52,228 nucleotides of DNA from Mycobacteriaceae bacterium (GCA_903970145.1 CAJCHO010000025.1:1-52228); one strand, 5' to 3'. Shown: positions 26,801 to 35,892, counted from the first letter of the stretch. The notes: generated from the letters alone by a model not told the origin. Made by a program: numbers and translations.

Positions 26801-27828
26801 ATCTTCGACAGGTTATGGTCCAGCCTGACGACCTCGACCCAGCGACCCTGCGCATCGACCATGCGCCAGCTCGCCAGGTTGTCCAGCGCCGTGCCCCAGA
26901 GAACAGCCTTCTTGCCACCGGCATTCATGGCGATATTGCCACCGATGCAGGACGCATCGGCCGAAGTCGGATCCACCGCAAACACCAGACCCGCCGCCTC
27001 AGCGGCGTCCGAGACGCGTCGCGTAACGACCCCCGCCCCGCTGACGATAGTCGCGACCTCATGGTCAACGCCCGGCAGCCTCACCATCTCGATATCCGAG
27101 AGGCTCTCCAGTTTCTCGGTATTGATGACTGCCGAGCGCTTGGTAAGCGGTATCGCCCCTCCGGTGTAACCGGTACCGCCGCCGCGGGCAATGATCGTCA
27201 GGCCGAGCTCGATGCAGCCTGCCACCAGCGCCGCCGCCTCATGCTCGGTATCGGGAGTCAGGACAAGGAAGGGATACTCGACGCGCCAGTCGGTAGCGTC
27301 GGTGACGTGCGAGACGCGCGCGAAGGCGTCAAAATGGATGTTGTCGCGCGCCGTAACGCGCGCCAGGCGCCGCGCCGCCTCGCGGCGCAGGCGCGCACAG
27401 GCGTCGAACTCCGTGGCGAACTGCTGTACGACTCGCCTGGCTGCGTCAATCAGGGTACCGACCTTGCCGTCGCGATCGCTGTCGTCGGGCTCCCGGCGTC
27501 GCTCGATCTCGTAGAGCCGGTGGTAGAGCGCCGCCAGCAAGGCCGCGCGTCGCGACTTGTTGTTGAGCAGGTCATCCTGGAGGTAGGGATTGCGCTCGAC
27601 CACCCACACGTCACCGAGCACCTCGTAGAGCATGCGCGCCGAGCGCCCGGTGCGTCGCTCGCCGCGCAATTCGCACAGGGTCTCCCACGCCGGCGCACCG
27701 AGCAGGCGAATGACGATTTCGCGGTCCGAGAACGACGTGTAGTTGTAGGGAATTTCGCGCAAGCGCGCGCCGCCGCGTGATTCTGGAGCTGGCGCGGTCA
27801 GACTGGCTGGCGTGCTTGGGGCATTCAT
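23869..27828 (-). CDS. DUF3683-containing FAD-linked oxidase with Fe-S and CCG domains
   Basis: This 1319-aa enzyme combines four modules. There is an N-terminal DUF3683 region (about 20-140) and an FAD-binding-4 domain (about 180-330, [17 protein letters not shown]). An FAD-oxidase C-terminal domain lies to about 800 ([18 protein letters not shown] near 723). A C-terminal half has two 4Fe-4S motifs ([11 protein letters not shown] near 849, [14 protein letters not shown] near 915) and two CCG domains ([14 protein letters not shown]). In effect it is a fusion of GlcD- and GlcF-like chains, so it probably oxidises a 2-hydroxyacid such as D-lactate or glycolate and passes electrons to the quinone pool. 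The ATG at 27828 gives the expected family length. The open frame continues upstream to 28086, but that stretch lies in the divergent gap before ilvA. Confidence 0.9.
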   Translation of the reverse strand: MNAPSTPASLTAPAPESRGGARLREIPYNYTSFSDREIVIRLLGAPAWETLCELRGERRTGRSARMLYEVLGDVWVVERNPYLQDDLLNNKSRRAALLAALYHRLYEIERRREPDDSDRDGKVGTLIDAARRVVQQFATEFDACARLRREAARRLARVTARDNIHFDAFARVSHVTDATDWRVEYPFLVLTPDTEHEAAALVAGCIELGLTIIARGGGTGYTGGAIPLTKRSAVINTEKLESLSDIEMVRLPGVDHEVATIVSGAGVVTRRVSDAAEAAGLVFAVDPTSADASCIGGNIAMNAGGKKAVLWGTALDNLASWRMVDAQGRWVEVVRLDHNLSKIHDAALVRFEVRHLSEDGTAIERSEVLEIPGRRFRKEGLGKDVTDKFLAGLPGVQKEGCDGLITSARWILHRMPPFIRTVCLEFFGQARQAVPSIVEIKDFLDAETRSGRAILAGLEHLDERYLRAVGYSTKSKRGAFPKMILIGDIVGEDETAVAAAASHVVRLANARQGEGFVAVSAETRKKFWLDRARTAAIAKHTNAFKINEDVVIPLPRLGEYTDAIERINIEFSIANKIRLADELATLLAGDLPVAKTGDAALDRLGQGELHEERVAQARELIGRVRARWQFLYERMDTPVGEIAAEFAGLGIVPGEPQLAARLQSEPGLRLFDLLQERSIRVSWKLELRAGLAAIFDGASYAPVLAQCNEVHRRVLKGRVFVALHMHAGDGNVHTNIPVNSDDYEMLRSANAAVARIMAVARSLDGVISGEHGIGITKLDYLTAAELAPFREYKERIDPKGHFNQGKLLDWPGAAANLSNAYTPSFGLLGAESLIMQQSDIGAISDSIKDCLRCGKCKPVCATHVPRANLLYSPRNKILATSLLIEAFLYEEQTRRGVSLRHWDEFADVGDHCTVCHKCKSPCPVDIDFGDVSMNMRNLLRKMGRKKFNAGTWLAMQFLNATNPATINLVRTAMVGVGYRLQRLGNRLLRAPARQQTAHPPATLGRPLMREQVIHFVNKKMPGNLPKRTARALLDIEDDKIVPIIRNPEGTSVDSEAVFYFPGCGSERLFSQVGLATQAMLWHVGVQTVLPPGYLCCGYPQRGTGDSDRAEQISTDNRVLFHRVANTLNYLDIRTVVVSCGTCYDQLQRYEFEKIFPGCRIVDIHEFLMEKGVQLQGVTGTRYMYHDPCHSPMKAYDPLAVVNRLMNSPINGSIELNERCCGEAGTLAVTRPDVATQVRFRKEQEMKAGVEELRADSFDGPVKVLTSCPSCLQGLSRYDDDAGTEADYIVVEIARNVLGAQWMVEFVAAANRGGIERVLV

Positions 27829-28084
27829 TGGGGCAAATGGCGCCGCCGGGCGGCCCTTGATGCACGCGAAGGCGCGTGGCAAGCATTCTAGCCCAGCGTG
27901 CCCGGGGCCGCCTTGGCGCTTGCCGCGATGCGCGTTCACCGCTACCCTTGTTGTCAGTTCGAACACCACAGACCCGACGCGACGGCAAGCCGCTGCACCG
28001 GGTCCGCAGTCCAGGGCCGTCATCCGGTCGATTGCAGGGTGTTCCTCCGACAGACCCCGGCCAGGGCTGCTGACCATTCCCGCC

Positions 28085-29608
28085 ATGAAACAACCCGATT
28101 ACCTCAAAAGTATTCTGACCGCGCGCGTCTATGACGTGGCGCGCGAGAGCGAACTCGAGAGCGCACCCTTGCTCTCCAAGCGCCTTGGCAACCGGATCTG
28201 GCTAAAACGCGAGGACAACCAGCAGGTTTTCAGCTTCAAGCTGCGCGGTGCCTACAACAAGATGTCGCGCCTGTCGGCCGCCGAACGCGCGCGCGGCGTG
28301 ATCACCGCCTCGGCAGGCAATCACGCCCAGGGTGTGGCGCTCGCCGCTGCCCGGCTGGAGATAGCGGCTGTAGTTGTCATGCCAATTACCACGCCCCAGG
28401 TCAAGGTCGACGCGGTACGCCACCATGGTGGCCAAGAGGTGCGCATCGTCCTTGCCGGAGACTCCTTTGCCGAGGCCTATAGCCATGCCCTTGGCCTGCA
28501 AAAAAAGCAGGGGTTGAGCTTCGTGCACCCTTTTGACGATCCGGATGTGATTGCCGGGCAGGGCACGATTGGCGTCGAAATCCTGCGCCAGCGACCCGGC
28601 CCGATCGATGCGATCTTTGTCGCGGTCGGTGGGGGCGGCCTGATCTCGGGTATCGCCGCCTTCGTCAAACAGGTGCGTCCGGAGATTCGCATTATCGGTG
28701 TGCAAACCGAGGACTCGGACGCGATGCTGCAATCGCTCGCCCAGGGCCGACGGGTCGAGTTGGCCGGGGTTGGCCTGTTTTCCGACGGCACCGCAGTCAA
28801 GAAGGTCGGTGCGGAGACCTTCCGGCTGTGCCGGCGCTATGTCGACGACATGATCGCCGTTGACACCGATGCCATCTGCGCGGCGATCAAGGACGTCTTT
28901 CAGGAGACGCGCAGCATTCTCGAGCCGGCCGGTGCGCTGGCCATTGCCGGCATGAAGGCCTATGTCGACGCACACCAGCTGCGCAAACAGGACCTGATAG
29001 CGGTCACTGGCGGGGCCAACATGAACTTTGACCGCATGCGCTTTGTCGCCGAGCGCGCCGAGGTCGGCGAAGAGCGCGAGGCGCTGTTCGCGGTCACACT
29101 GCCTGAAGAGCGGGGCAGCTTTCGGCGCTTTTGCGCCCTCATTGGCAGTCGCAGCGTGACCGAGTTCAGTTATCGCATCGCGGATGACCACGTGGCGCAC
29201 ATCTTCGTTGGTATCCAGATCAAAAAGCACGCCGAGGGCGCGACGATCGCGCGCAACTTCGCGCGCCATGGCTTTGCCGCAGCCGACCTGTCCGGTGACG
29301 AACTCTCCAAGCAGCACATTCGCTACATGGTCGGCGGCCGCTCGCCGCTGGCGCACGACGAGTTGCTCTATCGCTTCGAGTTTCCGGAGCGGCCCGGTGC
29401 CTTGATGCGCTTTCTCGACTCGATGAGCCCGAACTGGAACATCAGCCTGTTTCACTATCGCAGTCAGGGGGCGACCTATGGCAGCATTCTGGTCGGCCTT
29501 CAGGTGCCGGGACGCGACGCGCGGGCATTGGGCGAATTTGTAGCGGGTCTCGGGTATCCGTGGAGCGACGAATCCAGCAATCCGGCCTACCGGCTGTTTC
29601 TGTCCTAG
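28085..29608 (+). CDS. ilvA: IlvA, biosynthetic threonine ammonia-lyase
   Basis: The 507-aa PLP enzyme converts threonine to 2-oxobutanoate, the first step of isoleucine synthesis. The PLP lysine is Lys52 in [13 protein letters not shown], the phosphate-binding glycine loop is in [16 protein letters not shown], and [13 protein letters not shown] is conserved. The C-terminal third (about 330-507) holds the two ACT-like regulatory domains ([13 protein letters not shown] and [13 protein letters not shown]) of the isoleucine-inhibited biosynthetic form. The ATG at 28085 fits the family start. The frame is open further upstream, but that is the 256-bp divergent gap in which I see no clear leader peptide or attenuator. 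Confidence 0.95.
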   Translation: MKQPDYLKSILTARVYDVARESELESAPLLSKRLGNRIWLKREDNQQVFSFKLRGAYNKMSRLSAAERARGVITASAGNHAQGVALAAARLEIAAVVVMPITTPQVKVDAVRHHGGQEVRIVLAGDSFAEAYSHALGLQKKQGLSFVHPFDDPDVIAGQGTIGVEILRQRPGPIDAIFVAVGGGGLISGIAAFVKQVRPEIRIIGVQTEDSDAMLQSLAQGRRVELAGVGLFSDGTAVKKVGAETFRLCRRYVDDMIAVDTDAICAAIKDVFQETRSILEPAGALAIAGMKAYVDAHQLRKQDLIAVTGGANMNFDRMRFVAERAEVGEEREALFAVTLPEERGSFRRFCALIGSRSVTEFSYRIADDHVAHIFVGIQIKKHAEGATIARNFARHGFAAADLSGDELSKQHIRYMVGGRSPLAHDELLYRFEFPERPGALMRFLDSMSPNWNISLFHYRSQGATYGSILVGLQVPGRDARALGEFVAGLGYPWSDESSNPAYRLFLS

Positions 29609-29664
29609 CTACACGTGGCAAGGCATACTGGGGTCGCACGGCAAATACATCTTGGGAGACAGCG

Positions 29665-30393
29665 GTGACACAGGCGGCGAGCAAAGACGAACCACGGCAC
29701 TACAAGTATTACGACTTCATCATGGCGGCGTTCGTGGTCGTACTCTTGTGCTCGAACTTCATTGGCGCGGCCAAGCAGGCGACGATCAAGCTGCCGGTTC
29801 TGGGCCCGATCACCTTTAGCGCGGGCGTTCTGTTTTTCCCGATCTCCTATTTCTTTGGCGACGTGCTCACCGAAGTCTACGGTTATGCGCGCGACCGGCG
29901 CTGTGTCTGGGCAGGCTTCGCGGCCCTGCTATTCGCGTCTGTCATGGCCGCCGTCGTGGTGCACCTGCCACCGGCCGACACCGGATTCATGCACAGCTAC
30001 CAGGGTCATCTCGAGGGTGTGTTTGGTGATGCCTGGCGCATAGCGGCAGCCTCGATGACCGCTTTCTGGTGCGGCAGCTTTGCCAACAGCTTTGTATTGG
30101 CCAAGATGAAAATCGCCACACGGGGGCGCTGGCTCTGGACGCGCACCATCGGCTCAACCGCGGTCGGCGAACTGGTCGACTCGTCCCTGTTTTACGTGCT
30201 CGCCTTTTATGGGGTCTGGGAGACATCCAGCATTGTCGAAGTCGCCCTTGCCCAGTATGTCCTGAAGACCTCCTGGGAAATCCTCTCAACTCCTCTGACC
30301 TACCAGATCGTCGGATTCCTCAAGCGCCGCGAGGCAGAGGACTACTACGATCGCAAAACCAATTTCAATCCCTTTAGCGTCAAACTGGCCTAG
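29665..30393 (+). CDS. Queuosine precursor transporter (YhhQ/VUT family)
   Basis: The 242-aa membrane protein has about six membrane segments and matches the YhhQ (VUT_1) family: YKYYDFIMAAFVVVLLCSN, PISYFFGDVLTEVYGYARDR, FANSFVLAKMK and TSWEILSTPLTYQIVGFLKR. Members import 7-cyano- or 7-aminomethyl-7-deazaguanine (preQ0/preQ1) for queuosine in tRNA. The start is GTG at 29665 because GGGAG lies six bases upstream; no in-frame ATG is as well placed. It follows ilvA by 56 bases and may be cotranscribed. I see no preQ1 riboswitch in that short gap. Confidence 0.88.
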   Translation: MTQAASKDEPRHYKYYDFIMAAFVVVLLCSNFIGAAKQATIKLPVLGPITFSAGVLFFPISYFFGDVLTEVYGYARDRRCVWAGFAALLFASVMAAVVVHLPPADTGFMHSYQGHLEGVFGDAWRIAAASMTAFWCGSFANSFVLAKMKIATRGRWLWTRTIGSTAVGELVDSSLFYVLAFYGVWETSSIVEVALAQYVLKTSWEILSTPLTYQIVGFLKRREAEDYYDRKTNFNPFSVKLA

Positions 30394-30396
30394 GAG

Positions 30397-30415
30397 GCAG
30401 CCGGGGTCCGGCTGC
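30397..30415. terminator. Hairpin between convergent transporter and kinase genes
   Basis: A perfect 8-bp stem GCAGCCGG / CCGGCTGC with a GGT loop lies four bases past the transporter stop and 46 bases before the convergent kinase stop. The T tract is poor (GTTCG on the plus strand), so it is a weak or protein-assisted terminator candidate. Confidence 0.45.
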
Positions 30416-30460
30416 GTTCGCAATTCGACCCGGCGATCCAGCGAGACTCGAAGAACCCCT

Positions 30461-31777
30461 CTAAGAACTGGGCAAGAGCACCTTAGCCGTCAGTCCGCCA
30501 CCGGGCGTTTCAGAAAGCTCAAGCTCGCCTGCGTGTCCCACAGCAATGGCGCGCGCAAGCGCCAGGCCGAGTCCCGTGCCCGGACCCGAGCGTGCCTCAT
30601 CCAGGCGGGTAAAGGGTTCCATCGCACGCGCGCGTCGTGCCGGATCGATGCCGGGACCGTGGTCCGCGACCGTCAGTTCGAGCTTGCCTGCCTGCACGCG
30701 CACGGAAAGCCCGATGGGTCCCTTGCCGTAGCGCATCGCGTTGTCGATCAGAACATCCAGAAGGCGCCCGAGCATTGAGGCATCAGCGGCCAGCGTCACG
30801 GGACCCTTCGGCAAATCCAACAGCAGCTCGAACCCCGAGTCACGCCAGCGATCACAACTCGCGCCAACCAGCATCACAAGGTCAAGGGGCGCGAGCTTAT
30901 AGGCGCTCGGATCCGTGCCGCGTACATACTCAATGAACTGGTCAACCACGGCACGCATATCCTCTGCGTCCGATCTGAGCCCCGCTCGCACTTTTTCATC
31001 GCCAACCAGCTCCAGGCGGGCGCGTAAACGCGTGAGCGGTGCTCGCAGATCGTGTGGCAGTCCGGCCAGCATGACGCGTCGTGCGGACTCGGCGGCGTCA
31101 CGCGCAGCAAGCACCTCCGCAAAGCGGCGCGCAAGCTGGCGAACCTCGCGTGGCCCGCGGATGTCCAATTGAAGTTGCGCGAGCGTGGCCCCGGAACCGA
31201 CCGCCTCGACGGCCGACTCCAGTACGGTCAGGGGTCGCGTGATACGCGCCGCCGTCAAGGCGGCCAGCGCCGCGATCGCAAGCGCCCCGACCACCAGTGA
31301 AATCAGTAGCTGAACCGGCAATTGGCTTGTCACCTGTCCGAGGGGAACAACCGCCCAGCTCGCCGAGCCAGCCTGCCCAAGCGCAATCCAGATCTGCGGT
31401 TGCGGTAATCCGCCAATGCGGACTTCAGGCGCACCCGGTAACTGTGCGCTGATCTGCTCGGCCAGCGCGTGGTACACGGGAAGACGCTCGGTGTCGCGCG
31501 GCACCCTCGCCTCGGCTCCCGAGACAACATGCCAGGCGCCGAACCCCTGCATCCGGCCAGGTGCTCCATCGCCACCCTCTTTGCCGGTCGCCGACGCCAG
31601 CTCTCTTGCCTGGAGTGCCAGGTATTCGCGCGCGACACGCGCCGACAGGTCTGGTTCCTGCAGGCGGCTGCGCGCGGTGATGGCAAGCCCAATGGTCATG
31701 GCGACACTGATGAGCGCAATGGCGAAGGCGAGCCAGGTGAGCCTGGCACGCAGCGAGTCCGCGAACGCGGGCATCAT
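30461..31777 (-). CDS. EnvZ-like sensor histidine kinase
   Basis: The 438-aa kinase has a first membrane helix at about 12-34, a periplasmic domain of roughly 120 residues and a second helix at about 156-178. A HAMP linker (RITRPLTVLESAVEAVG) follows. The HisKA domain has phosphorylated His242 in AGLPHDLRAPLTRL, the EnvZ-type sequence. The ATPase domain shows LIDNAMRYGKG, DHGPGIDP and GPGTGLGLALARAIA. The signal is unknown. The start overlaps the regulator gene by four bases (ATGA). The pair probably controls the divergent exported-protein gene at 32683. Confidence 0.9.
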   Translation of the reverse strand: MMPAFADSLRARLTWLAFAIALISVAMTIGLAITARSRLQEPDLSARVAREYLALQARELASATGKEGGDGAPGRMQGFGAWHVVSGAEARVPRDTERLPVYHALAEQISAQLPGAPEVRIGGLPQPQIWIALGQAGSASWAVVPLGQVTSQLPVQLLISLVVGALAIAALAALTAARITRPLTVLESAVEAVGSGATLAQLQLDIRGPREVRQLARRFAEVLAARDAAESARRVMLAGLPHDLRAPLTRLRARLELVGDEKVRAGLRSDAEDMRAVVDQFIEYVRGTDPSAYKLAPLDLVMLVGASCDRWRDSGFELLLDLPKGPVTLAADASMLGRLLDVLIDNAMRYGKGPIGLSVRVQAGKLELTVADHGPGIDPARRARAMEPFTRLDEARSGPGTGLGLALARAIAVGHAGELELSETPGGGLTAKVLLPSS

Positions 31778-32490
31778 CGGCCGCCCAGATCGGAATCGTC
31801 AGGATGAAAGCAGTACCCGACGCCGCGCGCGGTGCGGATGAAGCGCGGCCGTGTGGGGTCTTCTTCGATCACGCGACGCAGCCGATAAATCGCCGCGTCG
31901 ACCGCCCGGTCAAAGTTCTCGGCACCGACATCAGAAGCCTCCAGCAGCTGCTCGCGCGTCAACGCCTCGCCTGAATGGCCAATCAGCAAATGCAGCAGGC
32001 TCGCTTCCCGGGGAGCGAGCACGACCGGAGTGCCCGCACGCAGCAGGACTCTTACATCCATGTCGAACTCGAATTCCCCGAAACTGCGGCGGCCGCCATG
32101 ACCCGGAGTACTGCGCGCACGCCGCACGATCGTGGCGATGCGCGCCTCCAGCTCGCGCGGATCGAAGGGCTTGCACAGATAGTCGTCCGCGCCGGACTCG
32201 AGCCCGATGACGCGCTCGATGGCCTCATCGAGCGCCGTCAGCAAAATGATGGGGACCTCAATGCCGCGCGCCCTTAGGCGACGACACGCCGCCACCCCAT
32301 CCTCGCCGGGCATCATGCGATCGAGGATGACCGCCACAGGATGGGTCTCGCGAATCACCGACTCGAGCGTGTGGGTACCGGAAAGGCCACGCGTTGCATA
32401 GCCGCGCGCGCCAAAGTAGTCGGCCAGCACCTCACGCAGCGCGCGGTCGTCGTCCACGAGCAAGAGCATAGGCAATGTTTGGACCTGCAT
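31774..32490 (-). CDS. OmpR-family response regulator
   Basis: The 238-aa regulator has a receiver domain with the acidic cluster VDDD (13-15) and phosphoacceptor Asp57 in VILDRMMPGEDG. The LLTALDE and CKPFDPRELEAR segments follow. The winged-helix domain ends in FIRTARGVGYCFHPDD. A start at Met8 is possible and would remove only seven residues. It is cotranscribed with the EnvZ-like kinase through an ATGA overlap. OmpR-type regulators bind direct repeats about 10-11 bp apart, and such repeats are present in the divergent gap at 32539-32557. Confidence 0.9.
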   Translation of the reverse strand: MQVQTLPMLLLVDDDRALREVLADYFGARGYATRGLSGTHTLESVIRETHPVAVILDRMMPGEDGVAACRRLRARGIEVPIILLTALDEAIERVIGLESGADDYLCKPFDPRELEARIATIVRRARSTPGHGGRRSFGEFEFDMDVRVLLRAGTPVVLAPREASLLHLLIGHSGEALTREQLLEASDVGAENFDRAVDAAIYRLRRVIEEDPTRPRFIRTARGVGYCFHPDDSDLGGR

Positions 32491-32538
32491 GGGTCAATTG
32501 TGCCGCAGAGCCGACCGCAAGCGGCTGGGAAACATCCT

Positions 32539-32557
32539 GTAACAACTGTCGCGACAG
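32539..32557. promoter_or_regulatory. Candidate operator between the two-component system and the Thr/Ser-rich protein gene
   Basis: The perfect 12-bp palindrome CTGTCGCGACAG (32546-32557) partly overlaps two heptamer-like sites, TGTAACA and CGCGACA, whose GNNAC cores lie about 11 bp apart, the spacing used by OmpR-type regulators. It sits in the 192-bp gap between the divergent regulator and the small exported protein gene. Assignment as the binding site is inference. Confidence 0.4.
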
Positions 32558-32682
32558 CCGCCATCCCCTGCTTACCGGCGCCGACGACACTCGATCCCAT
32601 GCACTCGGGAACCGGTATTGGATCCCGAAGCGATTTGAGGTACCCGGGAATTTTCCCACAACGATCTGACCAGGAGATGAAC

Positions 32683-33141
32683 ATGAAACTGCGCCACCCA
32701 CTCGCCCTTAGCTTACTCGCCGCTGCCCTCGTTTCATCGAGCGCCTTTGCCCAGCACACACACACGATTGCCGGTCCCGACGGTCGCTCGGCGACTTCGA
32801 CGACCAGCGTGACGCCGGGTTCCGGTCTGAGCCGGACCACCACCACCTCGGGCGGTGCTTCCTGGACCAAGGACAAGTCCTACAATCCGGCCACGCATAC
32901 GGTCAACAGCAGCATCACTTCAGGTAGCGGCAAGACCCTGATGTCGCGCACCGCTTCGCCAACGAGCGGATCCATTACCGGCCCGCAGGGCAATACCACT
33001 ACCCGCCAGTCGAGTTACAACCCGTCAACCGGCACCAGCTCGAGCACCTTTACGGGACCCAAAGGAGCGACGGCCACGTCCACCACGACCCGACAGGACG
33101 GTAACACGAACACCACCATCACCACCACACCGGCCAACTGA
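32683..33141 (+). CDS. Small exported Thr/Ser-rich repetitive protein
   Basis: The 152-aa product has a signal peptide (MKLRHPLALSLLAAALVSSS, cleaved after AFA) and a mature part dominated by Thr, Ser, Gly and Asn. Two imperfect repeats start at KSYNPATHTVNSS and SSYNPSTGTSSST, each followed by a GPxG element (TGPQGN, TGPKGA). The composition predicts an extended or beta-solenoid-like surface or secreted protein with no enzyme motif. The start at 32683 is decided by CAGGAG, which abuts the ATG at 32677 and sits six bases from the ATG at 32683. It is divergent from an OmpR/EnvZ-type pair, so environmental control is likely. I do not recognise the family. Confidence 0.82.
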   Translation: MKLRHPLALSLLAAALVSSSAFAQHTHTIAGPDGRSATSTTSVTPGSGLSRTTTTSGGASWTKDKSYNPATHTVNSSITSGSGKTLMSRTASPTSGSITGPQGNTTTRQSSYNPSTGTSSSTFTGPKGATATSTTTRQDGNTNTTITTTPAN

Positions 33142-33196
33142 ACACGGCGCGCCGCGTACCGTTACGCCAGCTTCCTGAGACTCCCGCGAGACACCC

Positions 33197-34096
33197 ATGA
33201 GGTACGAATATCGCTGGTTGCTCTACATCGGGCCCGTCTACCTCGTGGCGATGCTCTTCGAAGCCTGGTTTCTGGTGCAGCGGCGCAAACGTGCGTACGA
33301 CTGGAGGGAGTCACTTGCGTCCTTGGGCATCGCGCTTGGACAACGGGTGATAGGTGCGGGCGCGGCCGTCGTTCTCGCCGCAATCTTCACGGCGGTGTGG
33401 TCGCATCGACTCTGGACGGTCCCGCTTAACCACGCATGGTCGATTGCCCTGCTTTTTATCGTGGTCGAATTCGCCTACTACTGGCAGCATCGCATGAGCC
33501 ATGAGATGCGCTGGTTCTGGGCAACGCACGCCGTGCACCACTCGCCGCGCCAGCTTTATCTCGCCAACGCCGATCGGCTCGGATGGACGGGGCAAATATC
33601 AGGCAGCTTTGTATTCCTCCTGCCGGTGGTTGCGCTCGGTTTCGCGCCAGCGGCTGTCGTCGGCGCGCTCTCGGCCAATCTGCTCTATCAGTTCTGGCTT
33701 CACACCGAGCTCATCGGCAAGCTTGGCTGGTTCGACTGGTGGTTCAATTCGCCATCGAATCACCGGGTTCACCATGCCTCGAACGCTGCCTATCTGGACC
33801 GCAATTATGGTGGGGTGATCATGCTCTATGACCATCTATTCGGCACCTATGCAGCCGAGCGCATCGACGAGCCCTGCCGGTACGGGCTGGTCTCAAGGCG
33901 CAGTTCTTACAACCCCTTGCGCATCGCCTTTGGCGAATGGCTCAAGCTCGGCAATGACCTGCGCCGCGCGCGCGGACTACGCGAGGTCGTTGGCTTTGTC
34001 TTTGGGCCACCTGGCTGGAAGCCCGATGGCGAGGGCATGACGAGCGCGCGCTTGCGCGAACTCTCTAGCAGCCAAGCAGAGTTGCCAGATCGTTGA
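33197..34096 (+). CDS. Sterol desaturase / fatty acid hydroxylase family membrane protein
   Basis: The 299-aa protein has four or so membrane segments and the eight-histidine di-iron signature of the family: HRMSH (about residue 98), HAVHHS (about 113) and NHRVHHASN (about 192). Such enzymes hydroxylate or desaturate lipids, sterols or carotenoids at the membrane. The bacterial substrate cannot be predicted from the sequence. It is on the plus strand, 55 bases after the Thr/Ser-rich protein gene, and overlaps the HAD gene tail to tail by 32 bases. Confidence 0.9.
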   Translation: MRYEYRWLLYIGPVYLVAMLFEAWFLVQRRKRAYDWRESLASLGIALGQRVIGAGAAVVLAAIFTAVWSHRLWTVPLNHAWSIALLFIVVEFAYYWQHRMSHEMRWFWATHAVHHSPRQLYLANADRLGWTGQISGSFVFLLPVVALGFAPAAVVGALSANLLYQFWLHTELIGKLGWFDWWFNSPSNHRVHHASNAAYLDRNYGGVIMLYDHLFGTYAAERIDEPCRYGLVSRRSSYNPLRIAFGEWLKLGNDLRRARGLREVVGFVFGPPGWKPDGEGMTSARLRELSSSQAELPDR

Positions 34097-34802
34097 GGTC
34101 CCTGGCATTGAAATCGAAACCCGGGTCCGGGCCCGGTTCGGGATGGCGCCCGGCGCCATATTCGAGCGAGCGCTCAACGAGCGCGGTTGCAAGCCCGCAG
34201 CCCGCCGCTGCCCGCAGGTCCGAACGGTGCGCGGCCACCATCATGACCTCATTCGGGGCAAGCCCGAGCAGACGCGCCGCACCGAGATAAGTCTCGGGAT
34301 CGGGCTTGTAGTGCTGGAACAATTCAGCCGAGAACAGCACATCCCAGGGCAGGCCGGCATTCTTGGAGAGATCGTTCAACAGACTGATATTGCCGTTGGA
34401 AAGCGTCGCGATGGTGTAGTGGGACTTCAGACGCTTTAGGCCGCGCACCACGTCCGGCCAGGCGCGCAGGCGATGCCAGGCGAGAGTCAGGTGCGCCTTG
34501 TCGGCCCCGTCAAAGGCCGTTATGGCCAGATCGCGCAAGACATCCTCCAGTATCAGGCGGTGCAGCTCATCGATATTGGTCCAGCCGAGCGCCTGGGCGC
34601 GCACGCGTTGCATCGCCGGGACGTAGCCCGCGCGCCAGCGATCGGCGAAATCATTGGCGTCGACGCGAATGGCGCGCTGGCGCGCGAGCGCGCGAACCTC
34701 TCGCGCGATGCTGCTGCGCCAGTCAACGACCGTGCCAAACACGTCAAAGCACAGCGCCCGGATTGGACTAGCTCCTACACTGGCTATCGGCTCGCCACTC
34801 AT
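34065..34802 (-). CDS. Haloacid dehalogenase type II (HAD superfamily)
   Basis: The 245-aa product has the HAD nucleophile motif in CFDVFGTVVDWRSSI, with the DVFGT form typical of L-2-haloacid dehalogenases rather than the DxDGT of phosphatases. Motif II is TLSNGN, the lysine segment is HYKPDPETYLGAARLLG, and the acidic motif region is MMVAAHRSDLRAAAGCGL. It probably hydrolyses (S)-2-haloacids, although many relatives have no tested activity. It is the last gene of a minus-strand run that starts with the SDR gene at 38041. Confidence 0.88.
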   Translation of the reverse strand: MSGEPIASVGASPIRALCFDVFGTVVDWRSSIAREVRALARQRAIRVDANDFADRWRAGYVPAMQRVRAQALGWTNIDELHRLILEDVLRDLAITAFDGADKAHLTLAWHRLRAWPDVVRGLKRLKSHYTIATLSNGNISLLNDLSKNAGLPWDVLFSAELFQHYKPDPETYLGAARLLGLAPNEVMMVAAHRSDLRAAAGCGLATALVERSLEYGAGRHPEPGPDPGFDFNARDLNDLATLLGC

Positions 34803-34811
34803 CTCGCATCC

Positions 34812-35279
34812 TCAGTAGCCAGGCGCTCCTGCACTGCGCAGCTGCGCTTCCAGCCACGCCCTCGCGTCGTCTTCTCGATCGAACATCTGACCGGTCCCGG
34901 ACTTCAAGCCACGTGCTTCGAAGTAGCGCTGGATGAATGGCCGCATGAATGCCACACCTTCAACCTCAGGTCCTGCGACAATCGCAACGCTAATGCAGCC
35001 AAGGCGCTTGGACTCGATCGAGCGCGCCCGCTCCAGCACCGCGTCCATCGCCTCCTGAGTATGCAGCATGGAGTGCCGATAGACGATCAACAGGCCATAG
35101 ACACCGCTCGAATTCATGCTATCGGACATCACCGACGTCCTGACCCCGAACATCTTGTAGTACTCGAGATTGAAGGGGCCGGCGTGCTCGAAGCGCAGGA
35201 TACGTTTGTCCTTGGAGACGCTAACCGAGCCGTGTTCCCTGAATACTGAAGTCCGCGGAGGTTCAGCCATTGCGCTCAC
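34812..35279 (-). CDS. Small protein, probably STAS/SpoIIAA-like fold
   Basis: The 155-aa product has no signal peptide. The pattern of an alternating beta strand (KDKRILRFEHAGPF), a helical stretch, a second strand (CISVAIVAGPEV) and a C-terminal MFDREDDARAWLEAQL resembles SpoIIAA/STAS-like proteins, where the last motif is typical. Function is unknown. The start could be Met1 (35279) or Met4 (35270). It lies 9 bases before the HAD gene and 24 bases after the hydrolase gene, so it is within the same operon. Confidence 0.65.
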   Translation of the reverse strand: MSAMAEPPRTSVFREHGSVSVSKDKRILRFEHAGPFNLEYYKMFGVRTSVMSDSMNSSGVYGLLIVYRHSMLHTQEAMDAVLERARSIESKRLGCISVAIVAGPEVEGVAFMRPFIQRYFEARGLKSGTGQMFDREDDARAWLEAQLRSAGAPGY

Positions 35280-35303
35280 CCCATGGCAGTGCGCACCGCG
35301 CAG

Positions 35304-35852
35304 CTAAAGCGTCTTGAGCAGCTCGTCACTGGCAATGGCGTTTGCGAATAGTCCGTTCAGGGCGGCAATAAAGGATGCCTGCACCTGCTCGGCGGCGACC
35401 GTCACCCCGGAAAAGCTGAGCTTGCGGCTTGCGCAGGCATCGTGAGCGACATTGCACGAAAAGCCCAGATCGAAGGCCGCGCGCACCGTCGTATCCACGC
35501 ACAGGTGAGTCATCATGCCGGCAACCGTCAGGCGCATGATGCCGGTTTGTTGCAAATGGTCCTCAAGCCCAGTGCCGCGAAAGCTGTTCGGGTAATTTTT
35601 CTCGAACACCTTTTCGCCAGGCAGAGGCGCCACCTTGGGGTGAATCAGCGCGCCTTCACTACCGGGCAGGAAAAACGTGGCGCCGGGCCGCACCGAGAGA
35701 TGCTGGACGTGCAGTACCGGCATCTGGCGCTGCCGAAAAGCATCCGCGAGTCGTGCCGCGTGCGCTACTGCCGCATCACTTCCCTCAAGCTCCATGCGCC
35801 CACCGGGAAAGTAGTCGTTTTGCAGGTCGATCAACAGAAGCGCGTGACTCAT
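35304..35852 (-). CDS. Isochorismatase-family cysteine hydrolase
   Basis: This 182-aa enzyme carries the family's catalytic triad: Asp9 in LLIDLQNDYF, a lysine (Lys85 in FEKNYPNSF) and the nucleophile Cys118 in GMMTHLCVDTTVRAAFDLGF. The cis-peptide region is VAGMMTH. Members hydrolyse amides or esters such as nicotinamide, N-carbamoylsarcosine or isochorismate; the substrate here is not evident. It lies in the minus-strand operon between ttcA and the STAS-like gene. Confidence 0.9.
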   Translation of the reverse strand: MSHALLLIDLQNDYFPGGRMELEGSDAAVAHAARLADAFRQRQMPVLHVQHLSVRPGATFFLPGSEGALIHPKVAPLPGEKVFEKNYPNSFRGTGLEDHLQQTGIMRLTVAGMMTHLCVDTTVRAAFDLGFSCNVAHDACASRKLSFSGVTVAAEQVQASFIAALNGLFANAIASDELLKTL

Positions 35853-35892
35853 CGGGTCTCCAGATTGGTTGGCGCGCTAAGGCGCGCCCTAT

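Noticed and set aside
27829..28086. 86-codon N-terminal extension of the DUF3683 protein
   Set aside because: It fills the divergent promoter gap with ilvA. The extra residues are low in similarity to any domain, and the family length fits the ATG at 27828.
28202..29455. 417-codon minus-strand open frame opposite ilvA
   Set aside because: It covers the PLP and ACT domains of ilvA on the other strand and has no domain of its own.
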